From Bacteroidetes bacterium OLB12 (GTDB taxonomy: Bacteria; Bacteroidota; Bacteroidia; Cytophagales; Cyclobacteriaceae), in contig LNFR01000089.1 in assembly GCA_001567185.1 (NCBI GenBank), positions 1 through 64,000 of the forward strand: DNA of 64,000 nt, written 5' to 3'. The position numbers and the translations under genes were made by a program. Positions 9,160 to 18,058 of the stretch are shown here, piece by piece. The notes under the pieces are model-generated. The model was not told the DNA's origin. It did not search any database and was given only the letters and a program-made list of their open reading frames with translations. Within the stretch, counting starts at the first letter, position 1; each line of letters opens with the position of its first letter.

Positions 9160-11283
9160 ATGAAACCAGCTACAAAAACAAATTTTAAGCATGTCTCCTA
9201 CCTGTGGGATGAACAAAAAGCTTTGAGTATGGGTACCGATGAGGTGGCCTTGCTAATTTATAGATCGAATCTGTTGGGTGCAGACCTGCGGCTAACCAAT
9301 TATGGCGGGGGAAACACTTCCTGTAAAGCAGTTGCAAAAGATCCGCTCACCAGTAAACCCACGGAAGTCATGTGGGTAAAGGGGTCGGGTGGCGACCTGG
9401 GAACCCTGAAACGAAGCGGCCTTGCCGCGCTTTATGTTGACCGGTTGCAAAGCCTGCAAAACGTGTATCGGGGTATTGATTACGAAGACGAAATGGTTGA
9501 GCTTTTCAATCATTGTATTTTCGATCTGGCCTCGAAAGCTCCCTCCATCGATACTCCCCTTCACGGATTCCTGCCTTTTAAACACATTGACCACCTGCAT
9601 CCCGATGCAGCCATCGCCATTGCTGCTTCCAAAGATGGAAAACGAATAACACAGGAATTATTCCATGGCACCATTGGATGGGTTGACTGGCAGCGACCCG
9701 GTTTTGACTTAGGACTTAAATTGAAAAAATGTATAGATGAAAATCCGGGGCTGCGCGGAATAATGCTTGGCTCGCACGGGCTTTTCACCTGGGGCGAAAC
9801 ATCCTATGAAAGCTACATCAACACCTTAGAAGTAATTGAACGATGCGCGGAATACCTGGAAGAAAATATTGGTAAAAAAAGACCTGTCTTCGGAGGTCAA
9901 AAATCAGATAGCTTACCAAAAGAACAACGGATAGCCCAGGCGGCCCGGCTTGCTCCCGTTTTGCGTGGCCTTTGCTCAACCAGCACGCGCATGATCGGGC
10001 ATTTTACAGACGATCCGCGCGTACTTGAGTTTATCAATTCGCAAGATTTAGAACGCTTAGCTCCCCTGGGCACCAGCTGCCCCGATCATTTTCTGAGAAC
10101 TAAAATCAGCCCGCTGGTGCTACCATTAAAAGCAGCCGAAGATTTGAGCGATGCTGGATCAATCAAAGCGAAACTTCAATCTTCTTTTGAGGAGTACCGC
10201 ACCATGTATGCAAACTACTATGCTGCTTGCAAGCAGAAAAACAGCCCTGCTATGCGCGATGCCAATCCGGTTGTACTCCTTTACCCGGGCGTAGGCATGT
10301 TTACTTTCGCCAAAGACAAACAAACCGCACGGGTTGCAGCCGAATTTTACATCAATGCCATAAATGTGATGAAGGGTGCCGAGGCAATTTCGACCTACAC
10401 CTCCCTTCCCCGCCAGGAGGCTTTTAATATTGAGTACTGGTTGCTGGAAGAAGCCAAACTGCAACGCATGCCAAAACCCAAAGCACTAAGCGGCCGAATT
10501 GCAATGGTAACAGGAAGTGCAGGCGGCATTGGAAAAGCAATTGCCAAACGATTTGCCGAAGAAGGTGCTTGTGTGGTGCTGAGCGATAATGATCCATCCC
10601 GGCTAAAGGAGGCCGTTGCCGAATTTAAAAGTTTGTTTGGCACAGATGTATTTTCTTCGGCTCCGCTTGATGTTACAGACGCCAGTCAGATTGAAAAAGC
10701 GATGAGCGAATGTGCGTTATCATTTGGCGGGTTGGATATTATTGTGAACAATGCCGGGCTTTCCATATCAAAGCCATTTACCGAGCATACTGAAAAAGAT
10801 TGGAATCTGATTTATGATGTTTTAGTAAAGGGACAGTTTCTTGTAACACGCGGCACGGTTGAACTGATGCGCAAGCAAGGCCTTGGCGGAGATATTCTGA
10901 ACATCGTAAGTAAAAATGCATTGGTATCCGGCCCTAACAATGCGGCCTATGGCTCGGCAAAGGCGGCACAATTGCATCTAAGCCGATTGAATGCTTCCGA
11001 ATTTGGTGCCGACAAAATTCGGGTAAACACGGTAAACCCCGATGCAGTTATTGCCGATAGTAAAATCTGGGCCGGGGGTTGGGCCGAAGGCAGAGCGAAA
11101 GCATACGGCATCACCGTGGAGCAACTACCCTCCTACTATGCCAGCAGAACACTGCTGCACGAAGTAATTTTGCCGGAAGACATTGCCAACGCCTGCTTTG
11201 CATTTGTGGGCGGCTTGTTAGGTAAATCCACCGGAAATGTGTTGAATGTGGACGGGGGCATATCCACCGCTTTTGTACGTTAA
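9160..11283 (+). CDS. rhaD: Bifunctional rhamnulose-1-phosphate aldolase / short-chain dehydrogenase
   Basis: A 707-residue fusion starting at ATG 9160 (MKPATKTNFKHV); an upstream TTG adds 12 unlikely residues. Residues 1 to about 430 form a class II aldolase/adducin-type domain (NYGGGNTSCKA, HGFLPFKHIDHLHPDA, LGSHGLFTWGE). Residues about 440-707 form an SDR domain with VTGSAGGIGKAIA for the cofactor, NNAG, and the catalytic Tyr-Lys pair in AAYGSAKAAQLHLS. Such fusions split L-rhamnulose-1-P into dihydroxyacetone-P and lactaldehyde and then oxidise or reduce the latter. It heads the rhamnose operon, 32 bases ahead of the isomerase gene. No rhamnose regulator is seen next to it. Confidence 0.92.
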   Translation: MKPATKTNFKHVSYLWDEQKALSMGTDEVALLIYRSNLLGADLRLTNYGGGNTSCKAVAKDPLTSKPTEVMWVKGSGGDLGTLKRSGLAALYVDRLQSLQNVYRGIDYEDEMVELFNHCIFDLASKAPSIDTPLHGFLPFKHIDHLHPDAAIAIAASKDGKRITQELFHGTIGWVDWQRPGFDLGLKLKKCIDENPGLRGIMLGSHGLFTWGETSYESYINTLEVIERCAEYLEENIGKKRPVFGGQKSDSLPKEQRIAQAARLAPVLRGLCSTSTRMIGHFTDDPRVLEFINSQDLERLAPLGTSCPDHFLRTKISPLVLPLKAAEDLSDAGSIKAKLQSSFEEYRTMYANYYAACKQKNSPAMRDANPVVLLYPGVGMFTFAKDKQTARVAAEFYINAINVMKGAEAISTYTSLPRQEAFNIEYWLLEEAKLQRMPKPKALSGRIAMVTGSAGGIGKAIAKRFAEEGACVVLSDNDPSRLKEAVAEFKSLFGTDVFSSAPLDVTDASQIEKAMSECALSFGGLDIIVNNAGLSISKPFTEHTEKDWNLIYDVLVKGQFLVTRGTVELMRKQGLGGDILNIVSKNALVSGPNNAAYGSAKAAQLHLSRLNASEFGADKIRVNTVNPDAVIADSKIWAGGWAEGRAKAYGITVEQLPSYYASRTLLHEVILPEDIANACFAFVGGLLGKSTGNVLNVDGGISTAFVR

Positions 11284-11315
11284 GCTTTAAGACTTAATTT
11301 CATAAAAAATAAAAA

Positions 11316-12590
11316 ATGCAAATCGATAAATCTAAAATCGAAGCACTTAACAAAAGCCTTCTGAAGCAACATGCACACCGGTTCAACTTTCTGGAAAGCG
11401 AAATTCCGAATCTATCCGGAGTCGTGCAGAAACTAATTGATTTTCAGGTTGCAATACCCAGCTGGGCATTGGGTACGGGTGGAACCCGGTTTGGAAGATT
11501 TGCTGGCGGTGGTGAACCCCGAAGCCTGGAAGAAAAAATAGAAGATATCGGTTTATTACACCAACTTAACCAGGCCAGTGGTGCTATTTCCCTGCACATT
11601 CCCTGGGATGTTCCTGAAAATCCAAAAGCAATTAAAGCACTTGCAGCATCGCATGGCTTAACATTCGATGCCATGAATTCAAACACTTTTCAGGATCAGC
11701 CGGATCAAAAGCTGAGTTACAAATTCGGCTCTATGCAACACACCCAAAAAGAAATACGGCAACAGGCTATTGCCCATAACCTGGAAGTAATCAAACATGG
11801 GATAGAACTAGGCTCCAACTCACTAACGGTATGGTTATCCGATGGATCGTCCTTTCCGGGACAACTGAACTTTCGCACAGCATTTGAAAATACGTTGCAG
11901 TGTCTTCGGGAAGTATATGCCGCCTTACCGGCCAACTGGAAGATGTTTGTGGAATACAAAGCCTTTGAACCAAACTTTTATTCTATGACGGTGGGCGACT
12001 GGGGGCAGTCGCTCCTGTACGCAACAAAGCTGGGCCCAAAGGCTTATACTTTGGTGGATCTGGGGCATCATCTTCCCAATGCAAACATTGAACAAATTGT
12101 TGCGCTCTTGTTAATGGAGAAAAAACTGGGCGGATTCCATTTTAATGATTCCAAATACGGTGACGATGACCTGACTGTTGGCAGTATAAAACCCTACCAG
12201 CTGTTTCTTATTTTCAACGAACTGATAGACGGAATGGATGCCCATGGTATGTCGCATGCCAACAGCCTGGGCTGGATGATTGATGCCTCACATAATGTGA
12301 AAGATCCGTTGGAAGATCTTCTTCAATCCGTTGAAGCCATCTTAATTGCGTATGCACAAGCCTTGCTGGTTAACCGCGAAGACCTGAAGACAGCCCAACA
12401 GCAAAACGATGTGGTTCGGTGCCAGGAAATATTACAGGGCGCTTTCAGAACCGATGTTCGGCCGCTGGTAGCACAAGCAAGAATGCTTCAGGGTGGTGCG
12501 GTAGATCCAATAGCAACTTACCGGGCGCTGAAGGTGCGCGAGGAATTAATCAAACAACGAGGCCGGAAAACCATTAGCACCGGACTTTAA
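11316..12590 (+). CDS. rhaI: L-rhamnose isomerase, RhaI type
   Basis: A 424-residue TIM-barrel sugar isomerase of the RhaI group, which converts L-rhamnose to L-rhamnulose and is distinct from E. coli RhaA. Expected metal and substrate residues are visible in FVEYKAFEPNFYS (Glu), LVDLGHHLPNANIEQ (Asp and His) and GGFHFNDSKYGDDDL (His and two Asp). The N-terminal WALGTGGTRFGRF block is typical of the group. It sits between the aldolase fusion and the symporter, consistent with a full catabolic operon. Confidence 0.93.
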   Translation: MQIDKSKIEALNKSLLKQHAHRFNFLESEIPNLSGVVQKLIDFQVAIPSWALGTGGTRFGRFAGGGEPRSLEEKIEDIGLLHQLNQASGAISLHIPWDVPENPKAIKALAASHGLTFDAMNSNTFQDQPDQKLSYKFGSMQHTQKEIRQQAIAHNLEVIKHGIELGSNSLTVWLSDGSSFPGQLNFRTAFENTLQCLREVYAALPANWKMFVEYKAFEPNFYSMTVGDWGQSLLYATKLGPKAYTLVDLGHHLPNANIEQIVALLLMEKKLGGFHFNDSKYGDDDLTVGSIKPYQLFLIFNELIDGMDAHGMSHANSLGWMIDASHNVKDPLEDLLQSVEAILIAYAQALLVNREDLKTAQQQNDVVRCQEILQGAFRTDVRPLVAQARMLQGGAVDPIATYRALKVREELIKQRGRKTISTGL

Positions 12591-12649
12591 ATCGCTATAC
12601 AAACATAACCACACCACACACAACCAAACCCGCAACCTAATTACAACCC

Positions 12650-13703
12650 ATGCAGATCATTCTTGGAGTTATTTTTCACTTTATAGGAGGCTTTGCCTCC
12701 GGAAGTTTTTTATATGCCATTCAAAAAAGTGGTGGGCTGGAAGTGGGAAAGCTACTGGCTTGTGGGTGGATTTTTTTCGTGGCTGATTGTTCCACCCCTG
12801 GCGGCCTGGCTCACACTACCCGGATTCTCTGAAATTATCAGCAGCACCGCTTCCTCCACCATTCGATACACTATTATGTTTGGTGTATTGTGGGGCATTG
12901 GCGGCCTTACCTATGGGTTAGGGGTTCGTTACCTGGGCATGTCGCTCGGCAATTCGGTTGTACTTGGATTTTGTTCTGCCTTTGGAGCCATTGTTCCTTC
13001 TGTGTATTACGCAGTGGTACCAACCGAAGGCAAAACATCTATTATTGAAATGCTTCAAACAACCTGGGGCATTGTTGTTCTTGCCGGAGTTCTCATCTGC
13101 CTGTTTGGAATATACATTTGTGGCCGCGCGGGTATGATGAAAGAAAAAGAACTTCCTGAAAAGGTCAAGCAAAATAGTGTATCCGAGTTTAACCTGGCCA
13201 AAGGCCTTGTGGTAGCCATAACTTCCGGTATTCTTAGCTCGTGCTTTAATTTTGGAATTGAAGCCGGTAAGCCAATGGCCGATGCCGCAGTTGGCATGGG
13301 CTTAAATCCGCTTTATCAAACAATGTTACGTATGTTGTTCTTCTTTGGGGCGGGCTAACAACCAATTTTATTTGGTGCATGATTCTCAACACGCGCAACA
13401 AATCGTTTGGTGATTATAAGAATGCCCAACTCCGCTGTTGAAAACTATCTGTTTTCGGCCCTGGCCGGAACTACCTGGTTTCTCCAGTTCTTTTTCTATG
13501 GTATGGGCGAGAGTAAACTTGGCAACGGGGCCAGTTCGTGGATTCTGCACATGGCTTTTATTATTCTGATTGCCAACGCCTGGGGGATACAATTAAAAGA
13601 ATGGCAGGGCGTAAGCAAAAAAACAAAAGTTACCATTGCGCTTGGTATTGCTACCATCATACTATCTGTTTTGGTAGTGGGCTTAGGAAATGCGCTAAAA
13701 TAA
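12650..13703 (+). CDS. rhaT: L-rhamnose/proton symporter, split by several one-base indels
   Basis: Pieces in different frames together give a RhaT-length protein of about 350 residues with around ten membrane helices. The start MQIILGVIFHFIGGFASGSF (12650) joins YMPFKKVVGWKWESYW after removing one T from the 6-T run at 12706-12711. A second break lies at about 13345-13357 (FFFGAGL then TTNFIWCMILNTRNKSFGDYKNAQ), and a third zone at about 13430-13455, where two added bases would restore PLLKNYLFSALAGTTWFLQF. The ending FFFYGMGESKLGNGASSW fits RhaT. With three break zones this is the most damaged gene here: assembly error is likely given neighbours, but a decayed transporter cannot be ruled out. 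Confidence 0.78.
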
Positions 13704-13765
13704 TGAGGATTACATGTAATCACCGGGCGCAGACCATCCATGCGTAAACCATAAGCCACACACCC

Positions 13766-15058
13766 ATGACCCTGATCTTCGACATAGGCAAAACCAACAA
13801 AAAGGTATTTGTATTGGATGACACACTCACTATTTGCCTCGAAGAATCCTGTCAAATACCGGAAATTAATGACGAGGATGGTTTTCCGTGCGAAGACCTG
13901 GAAGCACTTACTGCGTGGATCAAAGGGTGGGTTGCCCAACTCATAAACAAACCTGGCTATCCTATTACCCGGTTAAATTTTTCAGCGTACGGAGCCAGCT
14001 TTGTACACATTGGGCGCGATGGAAAACCGGTGGCCCCGCTTTACAATTACCTGAAACCTTATCCCGACAGCGTGAAAGAAAAATTTTATCTCACGTATGG
14101 ATCGGAAGAACAGATTGCCCTTCAAACCGCATCGCCAACGCTGGGATTTCTTAATTCCGGTATGCAATTGTATTGGCTAAAACATCAGCGCCCGCATATT
14201 TACAAAAACATTGCGGTAAGCTTGCATCTGCCGCAATACCTGGCTTACCTCTTCAGCGGCCATTACCTTACCGATATTACCAGCCTGGGATGCCACACCC
14301 AATTGTGGAATTTTAATGAGCATAAGTACCATACCTGGGTACTTGAAGAAAGTATAGATCGCATTCTTGCGCCCATGGCTCATTCTGATTTATGCATACC
14401 TGCCCTGGTGATGGGTAAGAAAACTTCAATTGGCATAGGCCTGCACGATAGCTCCGCTGCGCTGATCCCCTATCTAAAACATTTTACCGAACCATTTGTA
14501 TTAATAAGTACGGGCACCTGGTGCATCAGCCTGAATCCATTTAATAACGAACCCCTTACAACAGCCGAACTACGCGAAGATTGTTTATGCTACATGTCGT
14601 ATCAGGGCAAACCGGTGAAAGCATCGCGCCTGTTTAGCGGCCATGATCACGAGGTTGAGGTTAAACGGTTGGCTCAATATTTTAATAAGCCTGCAAATAC
14701 ATACACTACTGTTCCGTACAACCCGGATTGGGAGAGCCCGGTTACGTACAATCCGGAATTGCTCAGCCAATTCGGGACTTATGAAAACGCCTACCACGCA
14801 TTAATCAAACTACTGGTAAAAAAGCAAGCCCATGCCACCGGCCTGATTTTGGGAAAGAACACCCGATACCTGTTTGTGGATGGCGGGTTTAGCAAGAATG
14901 AAATTTTTATGCGTTTGCTATCCCGCGAGTTTCCTCATCAACAAGTCTTTTCAACAGAAATCGCGCAAGCTTCTGCGTTGGGTGCCTTGCTTTGTGTAAA
15001 TCCACAATCGGAAATACACGTATCAAAAATATTTACCACCCGGCATTACCCATCGTAA
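13766..15058 (+). CDS. FGGY-family carbohydrate kinase, probable rhamnulokinase
   Basis: A 430-residue sugar kinase of the FGGY/actin-fold type. It begins with the phosphate-1-like motif LIFDIGKTNKKVFVLDD, has LISTGTWCISLNPF in the middle and the nucleotide-binding FVDGGFSKNEIFMRLL near the end. At 430 residues it is a little shorter than E. coli RhaB (489). Placement as the last gene of the rhamnose operon implies it phosphorylates L-rhamnulose to feed the fused aldolase. Fuculose or xylulose kinases share the fold, so substrate identity rests on context. Confidence 0.85.
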   Translation: MTLIFDIGKTNKKVFVLDDTLTICLEESCQIPEINDEDGFPCEDLEALTAWIKGWVAQLINKPGYPITRLNFSAYGASFVHIGRDGKPVAPLYNYLKPYPDSVKEKFYLTYGSEEQIALQTASPTLGFLNSGMQLYWLKHQRPHIYKNIAVSLHLPQYLAYLFSGHYLTDITSLGCHTQLWNFNEHKYHTWVLEESIDRILAPMAHSDLCIPALVMGKKTSIGIGLHDSSAALIPYLKHFTEPFVLISTGTWCISLNPFNNEPLTTAELREDCLCYMSYQGKPVKASRLFSGHDHEVEVKRLAQYFNKPANTYTTVPYNPDWESPVTYNPELLSQFGTYENAYHALIKLLVKKQAHATGLILGKNTRYLFVDGGFSKNEIFMRLLSREFPHQQVFSTEIAQASALGALLCVNPQSEIHVSKIFTTRHYPS

Positions 15059-15071
15059 TCCCACACAAGGC

Positions 15072-16163
15072 TTACCTGGTTTTTCCTGTAAGTTTCTTTA
15101 TTAAGGCTACCTCATCCTTGCTAAAAGGGGTTCCATCTTTTCTAAAAATATCGTGAAACCATAACTCCGGTTCGGCACCAGAAGGCACAGGTGTATTCCA
15201 TGCATAGATTGTATTTGTTTTTCCGGAAACAAAACCCCAATTAATTGCACCTACCTTCTTTTCTTTCAGCATAGGCATGATGGTTTGAAATACACTTGCG
15301 TTTGTGCGGGCCATATACTCGGTACAAATAAGCGGGCGGTTGTGCCTGGCCAGCGAGTCAATGGTTGTGCGATGCCGGTCGATATACTGGTATTGATGGT
15401 AGGTTATCACATCAGAGTTTTCGAGCTGAAATTTATTCAACGCAGCAAACTCTTTGCCTCCATGCCAAACACCCACCGAAACGGGTTGGGATGGATTTAC
15501 CTGCCGGGCCCACGCAAATACATTTTTCAATAAGGGCATACTTTTATTAAACTGTCCGCTGTTGCCGGGTTCGTTGTATAAATCCCATAGCAGTACCCGT
15601 TCGTCTTTGGCAAAGGTTGTGAGTATATCTTTCACATAAGCCTCCAGCACGTTCATGGTGTCCGGATGAGTATAAATCATTGTGCCGGGATCGCGCACCC
15701 AGCCGCTGTTGTGAATACCCGGTTTAGGTTCGGGTTGTTTACCAGGCGCATACGCATCGTTCCAGCAATCATCAAAGAAAACAAAAATGGTTTTGATCTT
15801 ATGCCTGGTTGAAACCGTGAGGTATTCATTTAATCTTTTCTTAAAACCTTCTTTATCGGTTGTCCATAACAGGTGATGCAGATAAACCCGCATAGCCGTA
15901 AAGCCGAGGTCTTCTGCCCAACCCAATTCGCGATCAATGGTAGCCAGGTCAAACGTTTCTTTCTGAAACATTTCAAGTTGATTAATGGCGGTGCTGGGTT
16001 GAAAATTAGAACCTGTAATCCATCCTTGTTTGGCATACCAATCGTTGGCCTGTTTTTCTGTCCAACGCGGTGCCTGCCCTGCTGTTTCTGAAAAGGATGT
16101 TACCAAAATTGCAACAACCAACATCGATAATTTAGTCTTCATCATCATACGTTTTTCTATCAA
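15072..16163 (-). CDS. Secreted clan GH-A (GH5-like) glycoside hydrolase
   Basis: A 363-residue exported TIM-barrel glycosidase. A signal peptide (KLSMLVVAILVTSFSETAGQA) follows a string of possible Met starts; 16142 is an equally good start. Two catalytic glutamates of clan GH-A are visible: the acid/base Glu198 in LLWDLYNEPGNSG and the nucleophile Glu282 in LICTEYMAR, 84 residues apart. His256 in VITYHQYQY fits the barrel's strand-6 position. Related proteins are often labelled endo-1,4-beta-xylanase or cellulase, but substrate cannot be read from sequence. It is convergent with the rhamnose operon and 14 bases downstream of the FGE-like gene on the same strand, so the two may be co-transcribed. 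Confidence 0.85.
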   Translation of the reverse strand: MIEKRMMMKTKLSMLVVAILVTSFSETAGQAPRWTEKQANDWYAKQGWITGSNFQPSTAINQLEMFQKETFDLATIDRELGWAEDLGFTAMRVYLHHLLWTTDKEGFKKRLNEYLTVSTRHKIKTIFVFFDDCWNDAYAPGKQPEPKPGIHNSGWVRDPGTMIYTHPDTMNVLEAYVKDILTTFAKDERVLLWDLYNEPGNSGQFNKSMPLLKNVFAWARQVNPSQPVSVGVWHGGKEFAALNKFQLENSDVITYHQYQYIDRHRTTIDSLARHNRPLICTEYMARTNASVFQTIMPMLKEKKVGAINWGFVSGKTNTIYAWNTPVPSGAEPELWFHDIFRKDGTPFSKDEVALIKKLTGKTR

Positions 16164-16177
16164 TAAGTTTTAAAATT

Positions 16178-17185
16178 TTATTTCATCTCATTCTTAACAC
16201 ACCTAAACCCCACGTTGGACATACCACTGTCAAACGCAGTACCTTGCCGGGCAGTGGTACGGTAATTTGAGCAGTAATTGGATGCACATAAAAATGAACC
16301 GCCCTTGGTAACATATTTTAATATGCCTGGTTCGTTGGGGTCGTACGATTGCTCAGGGCCGGTTGGATTATCAGCAGGTTCTGTGGTTGATAGCATGGCA
16401 TAGTAATGAATGTTATACCGGTCACTGGTCCATTCCCACACGTTGCCAATCATATCATACAAACCAAAGCTGTTTGCTTCAAAACTTGCCACGGGTGCTG
16501 TTCCTTCAAAACCATCTTCTGCCAGGTTACGGGTAGGAAAACTTCCCTGAAAATAATTCGCCTTTATAATTCCATCGTCAGCATTCATTGTGCGTACTGC
16601 TGTTCCTTGTGCTGCAAATTCCCACTCGGCCTCGGTAGGTAACCGTTTGCCCGCCCAAGTGCAATACGCCTGCGCATCTTCATAGGCAACATGAACTACC
16701 GGATGATCCCACCGGTTATCGAGCGAACTGGTTCCTCCTTCGGGGCTTTTCCAGTTAGCGCCTTTGGTCCAGCTCCACCATTGCGCGTAGTCGTGCAACG
16801 AAACATAGCCAGTGGGTGGGTTAAAAACCAACGAGCCTGCCACCAAAATACTATCGGGTGGTTTGGGAGTACCCACGGGTAATTGCTTTTTCAACTCTTC
16901 CCATTCGGGTTTGCGTTCGGCAACAGTTACATAGTGGGTAGCCTCGATAAACTTTTTAAACTGTTCGTTGGTAACTTCGGTCGTATCTATCCAAAAGGCA
17001 TTTACCTTAACCGGGTGTGCCGGTCGCTCATGTTCGTAGGCGTACTTGCTATCCGAGCCCATCAAAAATTCGCCCCCGCGTATCCACACCATATTATCCT
17101 GCTTTAAAAGCGATTGGTCTTGGGTTGCACATCCTCCCCCCAATCCTATCAGGCTAATGCTTACTATCCAGCCAACTGTTTTCAT
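16178..17185 (-). CDS. Formylglycine-generating-enzyme (SUMF1) family lipoprotein with both catalytic cysteines
   Basis: A 335-residue protein with a lipoprotein signal (VSISLIGLGGGC, Cys19) and one FGE-sulfatase domain (about 30-335: IRGGEFLMGSDS, WIDTTEVTNEQFKKFI, GKRLPTEAEWEFAA, YDMIGNVWEWTSD, NVGFRC). Many bacterial members of this family lack the copper-binding cysteine pair and are only structural, but here GGSFLCASNYCSNYR keeps Cys300 and Cys305 with the same four-residue spacing as genuine FGE (human C336/C341). Activation of a sulfatase in the periplasm is therefore plausible. No sulfatase gene is in the window. It is not one of the gliding proteins GldJ/GldK by context, as no gldLMN genes follow. 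Confidence 0.85.
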   Translation of the reverse strand: MKTVGWIVSISLIGLGGGCATQDQSLLKQDNMVWIRGGEFLMGSDSKYAYEHERPAHPVKVNAFWIDTTEVTNEQFKKFIEATHYVTVAERKPEWEELKKQLPVGTPKPPDSILVAGSLVFNPPTGYVSLHDYAQWWSWTKGANWKSPEGGTSSLDNRWDHPVVHVAYEDAQAYCTWAGKRLPTEAEWEFAAQGTAVRTMNADDGIIKANYFQGSFPTRNLAEDGFEGTAPVASFEANSFGLYDMIGNVWEWTSDRYNIHYYAMLSTTEPADNPTGPEQSYDPNEPGILKYVTKGGSFLCASNYCSNYRTTARQGTAFDSGMSNVGFRCVKNEMK

Positions 17186-17267
17186 GGGCGATCAAATTAG
17201 GAATAAATCACTTACACAATTCTTCTAAATTGCCGTTTGGAAAAAAATATATTCAACCGGCAAATAC

Positions 17268-17990
17268 ATGCATTTAAAAATCTATCCCAACTATGAACTT
17301 CTTTCGGCCCACACAGCCGGGCTAATTATTGAGTACGTAAAACAAAAGCCCCATGCATTGATTTGCCTTGCCTCCGGGCATACACCCATCGGAGTTTTTC
17401 AGCAGTTGAAACAGGCCATTGAACAAAACAAAGTGAGTTTGGCAAACTGTACCTTTCTTAGCCTGGATGAGTGGCTGGATATTAACCCGACTGACACAGG
17501 CTCGTGTTTGTCGATGCTGCAACGCGATTGCTTTGTGCCCCTGAACATCCGGCCCGACAAAATTCATTTTTTCAATGTACAAGCCCCCGATATCAACCAG
17601 GAATGCGCGCGTATCAATGATATGATCCGCAAAAATGGCGGACTCGACATCATGCTGGTGGGTGTGGGCACCAACGGCCATATTGGTATGAACGAACCCG
17701 GCACCTCTTTCCAATCGCTGGCCCATGTAAGTGTACTTGCCGAAGAAACCAAAACAGTAGGCCAGAAGTATTTTAGCAAGGCCACAGAACTATCGCAAGG
17801 TATTACGCTGGGGCTTTTGCATTTGCAACAAGCCCGGTTGCCAATTGTTATGGCAAGTGGATCGCGTAAAGCGGCCATCCTTGCTCAGGCTTTAAAAGGT
17901 AAGGCCACCGAACAGATTCCTGTAAGTATTGTGCACCAGATTCCACACGCCTGGGTAATGCTCGATCAGGAAGCGGCCCGTTTACTTTAA
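17268..17990 (+). CDS. Glucosamine/galactosamine-6-phosphate isomerase family protein (NagB-like)
   Basis: A 240-residue member of the NagB/6-phosphogluconolactonase family. Sugar-phosphate contacts are seen in LASGHTPIGVFQQL and LSLDEW (Asp67), and the active-site block is VGVGTNGHIGMNEPG (His138, Glu143). In E. coli NagB the residue two before the active-site His is Asp141; here it is Asn136, so the deaminase assignment is less certain, and a galactosamine-6-phosphate or other sugar isomerase role is possible. It stands alone, divergent from the FGE-like gene and 68 bases ahead of the bat genes. Confidence 0.8.
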   Translation: MHLKIYPNYELLSAHTAGLIIEYVKQKPHALICLASGHTPIGVFQQLKQAIEQNKVSLANCTFLSLDEWLDINPTDTGSCLSMLQRDCFVPLNIRPDKIHFFNVQAPDINQECARINDMIRKNGGLDIMLVGVGTNGHIGMNEPGTSFQSLAHVSVLAEETKTVGQKYFSKATELSQGITLGLLHLQQARLPIVMASGSRKAAILAQALKGKATEQIPVSIVHQIPHAWVMLDQEAARLL

Positions 17991-18031
17991 CCGTTGTGGT
18001 AACTCATAAAGCCTTTAATCGTTTGATTTAG

Positions 18032-18039
18032 TAATTTTG
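18032..18039 (+). promoter_or_regulatory. Predicted -7 promoter element before the bat genes
   Basis: TAATTTTG matches the Bacteroidota -7 consensus TAnnTTTG exactly and lies 20 bases before the batB start. No clear -33 TTTG is seen at the right distance, so this would be a weak or atypical promoter. Confidence 0.45.
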
Positions 18040-18058
18040 CGACCAAATTTCCGGATTC

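Noticed and set aside
16178-17185. GldJ/GldK gliding lipoprotein assignment for the FGE-like gene
   Set aside because: The catalytic cysteine pair is kept and no gldL, gldM or gldN gene follows.
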